From Methanocella_A sp049676595 (GTDB lineage Archaea > Halobacteriota > Methanocellia > Methanocellales > Methanocellaceae): a stretch of 64,000 nt of DNA. Shown here piece after piece: positions 50,352 through 58,085 of the stretch (position 1 is its first letter; every line of letters begins with the position of its first letter). A model generated the notes under the pieces. It saw only the letters and a list, made by a program, of their open reading frames with translations, did not search any database and was not told where the DNA came from. The DNA is taken from assembly GCF_049676595.1 (NCBI RefSeq), contig NZ_CP187259.1:372001-436000 (forward strand). The letters are read 5' to 3'. Both the position numbers and the translations under genes were made by a program.

Positions 50352-52784
50352 ATGGGAGACATCGTAGTCACCGGGGCCCGCATCCACAACCTCAGGGACG
50401 TGAGCGCGCGCATCCCCAAAAACCAGATCGTCGCTGTCACCGGCGTTTCCGGCTCGGGAAAAAGCTCCTTCGCCTTCGACACGCTGGCCGAGGAAGGGCG
50501 GAAGCGCTACCTGCAGGCACTGGGCTTTCCCGACCACTCCGAACAGGAGCGCCACTTCGACCAGATCACCGGCCTGTCCCCGGCAGTCGCGGTCGAGCAG
50601 CGGACCGCACTCTACTCCAACCCCCGCTCGACCGTCGGCACCCGGACCGGCCTCTACAGCCTCCTCCGTCAGCTGTTTATCCTGGAAGGCGATAGCGGGC
50701 AGGGCCTCGAAACCGGGAACCTGTCTTTTAACGAGCCTGCCGGGTGGTGCCCGCACTGTAAAGGTATGGGCTACGTCCGGGAGTTCCACGAGCGGAAGAT
50801 CGTCCCCGACCCCTCCCGGAACCTGTTCCAGATCTGCGAGGACGGCGCCTTCGGCGGCATCAAGAACCTGATGCCCGCCCTGGCGGAAGCGTACGGCTTC
50901 GACATCAACACGCAGTACCGCGACCTGCCACCGGAGATCAGGCACGTGTTCCTCCACGGGTGCGACAAAAAGTTCCAGATCCAGTGGAACTCGGAGCGGT
51001 TCAGCGGTGTCATCGAGTCGGGCTTCGAAGGCATCATCCCCCACCTGCACAAAACGCTCGCGAAGACCTCCAGCGCCTACAGGATCAGCAAGATCGAGCG
51101 GGAGTTCATGACCCGGATCACCTGCCCGGCATGCGAGGGGCACCGGATCGGTAAAAAAGCCCGGTCCATAATGGTTAATGGAAAGCACATCGGGGAACTG
51201 GCAGCCCAGCCCATGGGCGTGCTGCTCGACTTCCTGAACCGCCTCGATCGGGACCGCTTCCGTACTTCCGAGGGGCTGGCACTACGGGCAACCCTCGCCA
51301 GGAGGCTGGAGCAGTCCCGGCTGGCAGGCATAGCCTACCTCAGCCTGAACCGCAGCATGACCACCCTGTCTGGGGGCGAGGTACAGCGGCTGAACCTGAT
51401 GACACATTTGAGCGCTGACCTGGACTCCCTCCTGCTGGTCCTGGACGAGCCTTCGCAGGGGCTGCACGAACTGGAGAAAGCCAGCCTCCTGACGCTGCTA
51501 AACGAGCTGAAAGCCCGGGGCAACACGGTGCTCGTCGTCGATCACGACCGAAAGCTCATCGAGCACTCTGACTACATTATCGACTTCGGACCCGGCGCGG
51601 GCAGGCTCGGGGGCCAGGTAGTATACCAGGGGCCTGTGGACAGTATAGCCGATGCGGCAGAGTCTGTGACCGGGAAATACCTGGCTGGTGAACTCCAGGT
51701 CCCTGGTAAAGCGCCAGGCGAGAGAAGGAGGCTCGGGACTGGTACGAGGTATCTCTCGTTGCGGGGAGCGTCCACGAATAACCTGAAAAACGTCGAGATC
51801 TCGATTCCGCTGGGCATGCTGGTCGGCATAGCCGGCGTATCCGGGTGCGGCAAAAGCTCGCTGATCAGCGACACGCTGGTGCCTCTGGTCCGGGAAAAGA
51901 TGAGTAAGCCGGAAGTTGTCGAAGGCGAAGAAGAGGTGGCAGTCAGTGAGGTAAGCGGCCGTGTCGACGGCAGCGAAGGTCTGTCGGGCTGCGTCGTGAT
52001 CACCCAGTCCCCCATCGGCCGGATGAAGACTTCTAATCCGGCAAGCTACATAGGTATCTGGGATCCGATCCGCCGGATGTTCGCAGAGCAGGGCCTGGCT
52101 GTGGAAAGGGGCTACGATGCCGGGCATTTCTCCTACAACAGCGACAAGGGCTCCTGCCCCCGGTGTGGCGGAACGGGTACAGTGGAAATCGAGCTATCCT
52201 TTTTCGACCGGGCAGAGGTACGCTGCGCCGACTGTTCGGGAACCGGCTACCGGCAGGAGATACTGGAGATCAAGTACCGGGAGAGGAACATCAGGGAGGT
52301 GCTGGACCTGACCGTCTCGGAGGCCCTGCAGGTCTTCGACGGCGAGCCCCGCCTCCGTCGTTTCCTGGAAATCCTGGAAGAGCTCGGCATGGGCTATATC
52401 ACGCTTGGGCAGCCTGCTACTACGCTATCGGGGGGCGAAGCCCAGCGCATCAAGCTGGCCAAAGAGCTGGGCAAGTCCAGAAAGGGACATACGCTGTACG
52501 TCATGGACGAGCCGACGGCCGGGCTGCACGACCACGACGTTTCCCGGCTGCTGGCCATCATGGACCGGCTGGCAGACAGAGGCAACTCAGTCATAGTAAT
52601 CGAGCATAACCTGGACGTCCTCTCTTACATGGACTACCTGATCGAGCTGGGTCCCGGAGGCGGCCCGGACGGAGGCAGGATCATTGCAACCGGAACGCCT
52701 GAAGACCTCGCTGCAAGCCCCGGATCAGTGCTGGGGCCGTTCCTGAAAAGCCGACGGCTTCAACCTGCCCGAAACCCGAAATAA
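50352..52784 (+). CDS. UvrA-like ABC ATPase lacking the UvrB-binding domain (UvrA2 type)
   Basis: 810 aa versus about 940 for UvrA. First ATPase: GVSGSGKSS (about 34-42), signature LSGGEVQRLNL, LLVLDEPSQGLHE. Second: GVSGCGKSS, LSGGEAQRIKL, YVMDEPTAGLHDHD. Zinc modules are CPHCKGMGYV/CPACEGHRIG and CPRCGGTGTV/CADCSGTGYR. After PRSTVGTRTGLYSLLRQLFI the protein goes straight to NEPAGWCPHC, without the roughly 130-residue UvrB-binding insert of canonical UvrA. This is the UvrA2/drug-resistance type, fitting the PadR regulator. It probably does not load UvrB. Confidence 0.85.
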   Translation: MGDIVVTGARIHNLRDVSARIPKNQIVAVTGVSGSGKSSFAFDTLAEEGRKRYLQALGFPDHSEQERHFDQITGLSPAVAVEQRTALYSNPRSTVGTRTGLYSLLRQLFILEGDSGQGLETGNLSFNEPAGWCPHCKGMGYVREFHERKIVPDPSRNLFQICEDGAFGGIKNLMPALAEAYGFDINTQYRDLPPEIRHVFLHGCDKKFQIQWNSERFSGVIESGFEGIIPHLHKTLAKTSSAYRISKIEREFMTRITCPACEGHRIGKKARSIMVNGKHIGELAAQPMGVLLDFLNRLDRDRFRTSEGLALRATLARRLEQSRLAGIAYLSLNRSMTTLSGGEVQRLNLMTHLSADLDSLLLVLDEPSQGLHELEKASLLTLLNELKARGNTVLVVDHDRKLIEHSDYIIDFGPGAGRLGGQVVYQGPVDSIADAAESVTGKYLAGELQVPGKAPGERRRLGTGTRYLSLRGASTNNLKNVEISIPLGMLVGIAGVSGCGKSSLISDTLVPLVREKMSKPEVVEGEEEVAVSEVSGRVDGSEGLSGCVVITQSPIGRMKTSNPASYIGIWDPIRRMFAEQGLAVERGYDAGHFSYNSDKGSCPRCGGTGTVEIELSFFDRAEVRCADCSGTGYRQEILEIKYRERNIREVLDLTVSEALQVFDGEPRLRRFLEILEELGMGYITLGQPATTLSGGEAQRIKLAKELGKSRKGHTLYVMDEPTAGLHDHDVSRLLAIMDRLADRGNSVIVIEHNLDVLSYMDYLIELGPGGGPDGGRIIATGTPEDLAASPGSVLGPFLKSRRLQPARNPK

Positions 52785-52839
52785 GCTAATATGCGCGCGG
52801 GCCGATACCTGCTTCAGAACTTTAACGTAGGGGATGTTC

Positions 52840-53256
52840 ATGAAAATCAAAGACGTGATGACTAGCGAGATCGCGTGCGTGGACACGAAGTCCACGGCAG
52901 CGGACGCCGCCGCGAAGATGAAGAACCAGAACACCGGCACAGTAATCGTCGTAGACGGGAACAGCGTCAAAGGCATCGTGACCGACCGGCAGATCACCAT
53001 CCGGGCGGTAGCCGAGCAAAAGGACCCGAGGAACACGCCCATATCCGACATCATGACCAAAGACATCGTCGGGTGCAGCGAGAACGACGACATCTTCGAC
53101 GCCCTCAAAACCATGGGCGATAACAAGGTCCGCCGACTGCCGGTAGTCAACGACAACTCCCAGCTGGTAGGCATCGTCTCGGTCTCCGACATCGCCCGGG
53201 AGATGCGGACGGGCATGGACAGCATGTTCGACGAGATCACCAAGTCGTCTATGTAA
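52840..53256 (+). CDS. Two-CBS-domain protein
   Basis: 138 aa: CBS 1 (about 1-60: MKIKDVMTSEIACVDTKSTA, GTVIVVDGNSVKGIVTDRQI) and CBS 2 (about 70-130: ISDIMTKDIVGCSENDDIFD, VRRLPVVNDNSQLVGIVSVS). The start is the second ATG, with GGGG at a better spacing than the first at 52834. CBS pairs bind adenosyl ligands such as AMP or SAM; no partner domain is present, so it may act on another protein. Confidence 0.9.
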   Translation: MKIKDVMTSEIACVDTKSTAADAAAKMKNQNTGTVIVVDGNSVKGIVTDRQITIRAVAEQKDPRNTPISDIMTKDIVGCSENDDIFDALKTMGDNKVRRLPVVNDNSQLVGIVSVSDIAREMRTGMDSMFDEITKSSM

Positions 53257-53367
53257 AAAGCCAGAGGAGTAGTCAGGGGTGTTTTCCAGAGCCCCTGACT
53301 CTCGACTATCTATTAGCTATCCGGGAGCGGCGATACGACTTTAACCGCAGGATGCGTATAGCATCTC

Positions 53368-54228
53368 ATGATCCGCGTCGGCACCTCCGGCTGGTCCTAC
53401 GACGACTGGGCGGGCGCCTTCTACCCGCCGGGCCTGCCGAAACAGGCATGGCTGAGCTACTACGGCAGGTACTTCCACACCACGGAGATCAACAGCTCTT
53501 TCTACACGTTTCCCGCTCCCTTTGTGGTACAGGAGTGGATCAGGAAAGCTTCAGGTCTCAACGGCTTCGAGTTCTCCCTTAAGATGCCGGGCAAAGTGAC
53601 CCACGACTCGCTCATGGCAGACCTCCAGACCGCGCTGGACTTCGAGGCAAAAGTGCTCTCCCCGCTGAAGGCTGCCGGAGCACTCGGAGCTGTCCTCCTG
53701 CAGGCATCACCCTACTTCCGCTACCCTGACCACACCGGGCGGCTGGAAGCAATGCTGGAGGCGCTGAACACAAAAGACATCGACTACGCGATCGAGCTGC
53801 GCCACAGCTCATGGCTGAAAAGCGAAACCGAGCTCGTCCCTGATGCGCTCGACATCCTCCGGAAGCACGAAGTAGCGCTCTGCGCCGTGGACGGGCCCTC
53901 TATGCCCGCAATACTGGAGAACACCGGCCGGCACTCCTACCTGCGGCTCCACGGGCGGAACGAGGATATGTGGTTCTCCAAAAAGGCAGACCCCGCAGGC
54001 AGGATGAACCGCTACGACTACTCGTACTCCAGAGAACAGCTCGAGCCGTGGACATCCGCAGTAAAGGCCATGCCCGGAACTATACGGGCCTACTTCAACA
54101 ACCACCCCCGGGCCAACGCCGTCAAGAACGCCCGGCTCTTCGAAACCATGCTCGGGCTCGAGCCCGAAGAAACCATGCCTCTGCCAACGCAGCGACAGAC
54201 TGGATTGTCCCGGTTCTTCGACGAATAA
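53368..54228 (+). CDS. DUF72 protein
   Basis: 286 aa, TIM-barrel-like DUF72. IRVGTSGWSYDDWAGAFYPP and FHTTEINSSFYTFPAPFVVQ mark the N-terminal half; YLRLHGRNEDMWF and TIRAYFNNHPRANAVKNARL the C-terminal half. Members are widespread and of unknown biochemical role. No ribosome site is clear; the gene is probably transcribed alone. Confidence 0.93.
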   Translation: MIRVGTSGWSYDDWAGAFYPPGLPKQAWLSYYGRYFHTTEINSSFYTFPAPFVVQEWIRKASGLNGFEFSLKMPGKVTHDSLMADLQTALDFEAKVLSPLKAAGALGAVLLQASPYFRYPDHTGRLEAMLEALNTKDIDYAIELRHSSWLKSETELVPDALDILRKHEVALCAVDGPSMPAILENTGRHSYLRLHGRNEDMWFSKKADPAGRMNRYDYSYSREQLEPWTSAVKAMPGTIRAYFNNHPRANAVKNARLFETMLGLEPEETMPLPTQRQTGLSRFFDE

Positions 54229-54242
54229 GCGCTTCTTCGACC

Positions 54243-55013
54243 TTAAACCCCAGTCTTTTCCGCTGCAGGAGGCTGGTTGTCGGGCGCGGTGAATTTGAGG
54301 ATGAGCAGGCTGAGCTCGTAGAAAATGATGAGCGGGACGCCGACCATGACCTGGGTGAGGACGTCGGGGCTGGTGACGAGCGCTGCCACGATCAGGATGA
54401 CGATGTACATGTGGCGCCGGTATTTTCTGAACATCCACGCCGGGACTATCCGGGCCCGGGCGAGGAGGGTCATGGCGAGCGGCAGCTCGAAGACCAGGCC
54501 GAAGACGGCGGTGGTCATCATGGCGAAGTTGACGAAGTCCGAGACCTTCCAGCTGTTGGCCACTCCTGCCGCGAGAGAGCTTTCCAGTAAATATTTAAAA
54601 ACCAGCGGCAGCATCAGCAGGTACGAGTATGCGCAGCCTACTATGAACAGACATAGTCCGATTATTGTGGCCAGGAGCAGCTTAGGTCCGCTGATCTTGA
54701 AGCGGTCTCCGAACTGCCTGCCGGCAAGGAACTTGTAAGCGTAGAAGAAGACGATGGGCAGGGCAGCGATGACTCCGGCGATGACGGACAGTTTCAGCTC
54801 CAGCATCATGAGCTCCAGCGGCTGGGTCTGGATCAGCTGGTAAATCTCACCCGCGTACTTTTGTTGCGGTAACAGGTCTCTGCTCATGCGCATGATGACT
54901 TCGCCGGTGAACGGAAAAGCGACTACCGAGACCAGCAGGATATAGATGCCTAAGATGAGGAGGTTTTTCCTGAACCTGACGAACAGGGCGGCGAAGTCTT
55001 GTATCAAAGGCAA
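54243..55013 (-). CDS. tatC: Twin-arginine translocase subunit TatC
   Basis: 256 aa with six hydrophobic segments. FRKNLLILGIYILLVSVVAF begins the protein; VSDFVNFAMMTTAVFGLVFELPLAMTLLARARIV carries the conserved F-x-x-x-x-x-ELP core of TatC, and KYRRHMYIVILIVAALVTSPDVLTQ with P-D is the TM5 signature. It recognises twin-arginine signals and, with TatA, exports folded proteins. No tatA is visible nearby. Confidence 0.93.
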   Translation of the reverse strand: MPLIQDFAALFVRFRKNLLILGIYILLVSVVAFPFTGEVIMRMSRDLLPQQKYAGEIYQLIQTQPLELMMLELKLSVIAGVIAALPIVFFYAYKFLAGRQFGDRFKISGPKLLLATIIGLCLFIVGCAYSYLLMLPLVFKYLLESSLAAGVANSWKVSDFVNFAMMTTAVFGLVFELPLAMTLLARARIVPAWMFRKYRRHMYIVILIVAALVTSPDVLTQVMVGVPLIIFYELSLLILKFTAPDNQPPAAEKTGV

Positions 55014-55051
55014 AGCTATCGACTATCCCTTTTCGCTTTTAAAATAAATAC

Positions 55052-56233
55052 TTAGAGGCTGCGACCTTTCTGCCTCAGCAGGTCCTCGTAGACTTTCTTC
55101 GTCTTCGCCGCGATGAGCTTCCAGTCGAACTCCGCCTCCGCGATGGCCCGGCTCTGCCGGCCCATCTCCGCCATCTTCTTTCTATCGGAGAGCAGCTCGT
55201 TGATCTTTGTGGCAAGGGTCCCGGGATCGCGCATGGGCACCACGTAGCCGTTGACTCCATCCCTCACTAACTCCCTGTTTCCGCCCGCAGTGGTGCAGAC
55301 CACGGCCTTGGCTGACGACATGGCCTCCAGGATAGCAATAGGAAGTACCTCCCATACCGACGGGAGCACGAACAGATCGCAGGTGCCGTACGTCTCTTTC
55401 AGCTGCTCTTCGCTCAGGTAGCCGGAGAATAGAACGCTCTTCTCCAGGCCCATCTGTGCCACTTTCTTCTTCAGCCCCGGCAGGGCGCTGCCCCTGCCGA
55501 CGAGGAACAGCCTGGCATTCGGGTGCTTTTCCAGTACGGCGGGCATGGAGTCGATTAGGTATGGTATTCCTTTCTGGGTGATCATCCTGCCCACGAACAG
55601 CAGCATTGGGTCGGCGCCGATCCCGTACTGCGTCCGGACGCCGGTGGCGTCGGTGGGCTTGAAGTCCTTGACGTTGATGCCGTTGTGGACCGGGATGATC
55701 TTGTCCTGGTTGATCCAGTACTTCGCAATGTCGTACTTGACCCACTCCGACACTGCAATTATCCGGTCGGCCAGCGCGAACGGCCACCGGCCGATCAGCC
55801 AGTCGTACGCGAGGCCGAAGACAGTGATCTGAGGGGCTATACCCACCGGCCTGGCGTTGTGGATGGTCATCATAAATGGCTTTTTGGCAAGTTTGGCGTA
55901 GATGGCCGCGGTGTCGAAGTCCGGGAAGAACCGGTTCTGCAGGTGGATAATATCAAAGTGATACTGTTTGTCCAGCTTCCTCAGGTAAAAAGAAAAGAGC
56001 GGCGACACGATGTACGGGGGCGGGTACAGGCCCGGCACCTTGATCTCCAGGCAGGGGACCCTGTGGACCTTCACTCCGTCCATCTCCTCGAAGGCCGGCA
56101 GCCCGCTCAGCCTCGCCGTCACGATCGTCACGTCCACGCCCTGCTTCACGAGCTCCCTCGAGAGCTCATACATGTGCTTCTCCACTCCCCCGGAGAAGGG
56201 GTGGAACAAGGCGTTGACCAGGCATATGCGCAT
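55052..56233 (-). CDS. Family 4 glycosyltransferase
   Basis: 393 aa from MRICLVNALFHPFSGGVEKH; an alternative ATG is 9 bp upstream. N-terminal GT-B domain, then the nucleotide-sugar domain with FVGRMITQKGIPYLIDSMPA, VLFSGYLSEEQLKETYGTCD and LPSVWEVLPIAILEAMSSAK (E-x7-E: EVLPIAILE). No transmembrane helix. It likely adds a hexose to a lipid carrier or glycan. Not tightly linked to the tatC gene (38 bp gap) but same strand. Confidence 0.92.
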   Translation of the reverse strand: MRICLVNALFHPFSGGVEKHMYELSRELVKQGVDVTIVTARLSGLPAFEEMDGVKVHRVPCLEIKVPGLYPPPYIVSPLFSFYLRKLDKQYHFDIIHLQNRFFPDFDTAAIYAKLAKKPFMMTIHNARPVGIAPQITVFGLAYDWLIGRWPFALADRIIAVSEWVKYDIAKYWINQDKIIPVHNGINVKDFKPTDATGVRTQYGIGADPMLLFVGRMITQKGIPYLIDSMPAVLEKHPNARLFLVGRGSALPGLKKKVAQMGLEKSVLFSGYLSEEQLKETYGTCDLFVLPSVWEVLPIAILEAMSSAKAVVCTTAGGNRELVRDGVNGYVVPMRDPGTLATKINELLSDRKKMAEMGRQSRAIAEAEFDWKLIAAKTKKVYEDLLRQKGRSL

Positions 56234-56410
56234 GGAATACACTACATGCCCGAACCGTAAAAGCTTTTTCGGCGGGCCGGCCGGCGTTCGGCCGCCCAGA
56301 GAGCGGATGTATAGTGCGAGACAGGCGCTTACAGCGCAGGTAGGCAGCGCACACCTGGAAACAAAGCACTCGTCTCATGAAAACAGGTTTTTCGAATTAA
56401 GCCGGTGAAA

Positions 56411-56680
56411 AGCTCCCGGAGGTCGGGGAGGTCCCGGAGGTCGGGGGAGGTCCCGGGAGGCAGGGGAGGATTTTCAAGCTGGGAGGTCAGAGAGGAGGAT
56501 AGGGAGTGTGGAAAGGTCAGAGAGGATAATTTTATGTTAATTCTCTCTAACCTCCGGGTACCTCACATAACCTCCTCTCAGACCTCCTGACCTCTCTAAC
56601 CTCCCAGCTTGAACGTATCCTCCCTAAACTCCGTGAACCTCTCCGACCTCCTCTCCGACCTCTCAACACCTCCCGGACCC
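56411..56680. repeat. Family B palindromic element, copy B3
   Basis: Left purine-rich arm (56411-56525) of GGAGGTCGGGGAGGTCCCGG words, AT-rich centre around TTTTATGTTAATTCTC, right pyrimidine arm (56535-56680). It matches the reverse complement of B1 base by base over long stretches, for example TTTTCAAGCTGGGAGGT, GGGAGTGTGGAAAGGTCAG and CGGGTACCTCACATAACCTC. No gene in 56243-56802. Confidence 0.85.
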
Positions 56681-56802
56681 AGATTTTTTATGGAACACTT
56701 TCAAAGACAGATCTAAGCGCACAATATCGTGGAATATTCGGCAAATTTCGCCGCCTCCGCAGACCAAACCTTTAATTCCATGCGAAGCAACATACGGTTG
56801 TT

Positions 56803-57759
56803 ATGGTCCTGTCCCCGCAAGGCTACACGCTGGAGACCGGCAGCGAGCTGACTGACGATGCAGAGCGCCTGCTCATCGAGTCGGCAGTACGCATCCCCTC
56901 CACGGGCGAGATCGATCGCCTGTACGTCCTCGGCCTGCCCGACCGGGTCCGCCGGGGAGAGCTCAGCGTAATCACGCTCCTGAAGGGCATCGAGCCGATC
57001 GGCATCTTTTGCTACCGCAGCGTCGACCTGGAAGCGGAGCTGGTGTACGGGTGCCTTAAACCCGGTAATGAAGGCCTGGAACGGATTTTCATGCTCCAGA
57101 TTCTCGATGAACTGTCTACACAGGGCATCAACGCCGTGCGCAGCAGCTTCTCGGGACCGGGGGCGGACAGGTTTGCCGTTGCAGCGCTGGAAATGGGCTT
57201 CCGGAAAGTGTCCCGCATGAGCATGACCCGCAGAGTGGACGAGTCCCATACCTTCACGTACAAGCCCGAGCCGGGCCTCAACATTACGCCGTGGAGCACG
57301 AATCATTTCGAGGACATCTGCCGGCTCATGTACGAGGCATCGGAGGCCTTCGACCGGGCGGTCTATCCCCTGTTCGCCTCCCCCGAAGGATGCAGGACTC
57401 TGCTGCTGAGCATCATGCAGGACCGCCACGGAATTTTCATCCCCGAGCTGTCCCTCGTGGCGACCATCGACGACCGCGTCGTCGGCTTCCTGCTTTCGTC
57501 CCTGATAGTGGACGGCAGCGTGCTCATCCTCGACATCGCGGTCGACAGCCAGCACAGGGGAAACGGGATAGGGGGCAAACTACTGGAAAGCCTGATCAGC
57601 AAGAGCGCCATGCTCGGCCGCAGGCAGATCGTGCTCGCGGTAACTTTAGATAACGAGCCTGCCATCGGGCTGTACAGGAAAATGGGCTTCAAACAGGCCT
57701 CGATCTTCGACCAGTACGTGCTGGAGCTAAAAGAGCGGGACGTAAGCCGATTTCCGTAG
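56803..57759 (+). CDS. Double GNAT acetyltransferase
   Basis: 318 aa. The C-terminal GNAT is clear: LDIAVDSQHRGNGIGGKLLESL (motif A, about 243-264) and VTLDNEPAIGLYRKMGFKQA. The N-terminal half (about 5-150) has a GNAT-like strand order (RVRRGELSVITLLKGIEPIG) without an intact Q/R-x-x-G-x-G/A loop, so it is probably a degenerate, non-catalytic fold. Substrate unknown. Confidence 0.85.
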   Translation: MVLSPQGYTLETGSELTDDAERLLIESAVRIPSTGEIDRLYVLGLPDRVRRGELSVITLLKGIEPIGIFCYRSVDLEAELVYGCLKPGNEGLERIFMLQILDELSTQGINAVRSSFSGPGADRFAVAALEMGFRKVSRMSMTRRVDESHTFTYKPEPGLNITPWSTNHFEDICRLMYEASEAFDRAVYPLFASPEGCRTLLLSIMQDRHGIFIPELSLVATIDDRVVGFLLSSLIVDGSVLILDIAVDSQHRGNGIGGKLLESLISKSAMLGRRQIVLAVTLDNEPAIGLYRKMGFKQASIFDQYVLELKERDVSRFP

Positions 57760-57768
57760 CGTAGATCG

Positions 57769-58026
57769 TGTGAGATAACAATACGAACGCTGCGCTATGC
57801 CAGGCTTGATTGCACGGGATCCCCAAAATAGCAATACGAACGCTGCGCTGTGCCAGGATCACAGATTACGACAGATACCACAGATTGCACAGATGCTAAT
57901 CGATAATACCAAAAGGAAATGCTTCGCTGTATTCCTTATTTTAAAAGTAATCTGTGCAATCTGTTAAATCTGTCGTAATCTGTGATCTGGCACAGCGCAG
58001 CGTTCGTATTGCTGTCTCACGCCACA
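57769..58026. repeat. Family D element, copy D3
   Basis: The left side has two CAATACGAACGCTGCGCT words, then GATCACAGATTACGACAGAT and ACCACAGATTGCACAGAT. The right side, 57945-58026, gives the reverse complement: AATCTGTGCAATCTGTTAAA, TCTGTCGTAATCTGTGATCT, GGCACAGCGCAGCGTTCG and ATTGCTGTCTCACGCC. An AT-rich centre of about 60 bp separates the arms. It lies just beyond the stop codon of hef. No gene in 57760-58085. Confidence 0.85.
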
Positions 58027-58085
58027 TTAGCAACCAGAACGCACCGAGCAGCGTTCCTCTTCCTTCCCGGGCTCAGAAACAACGC

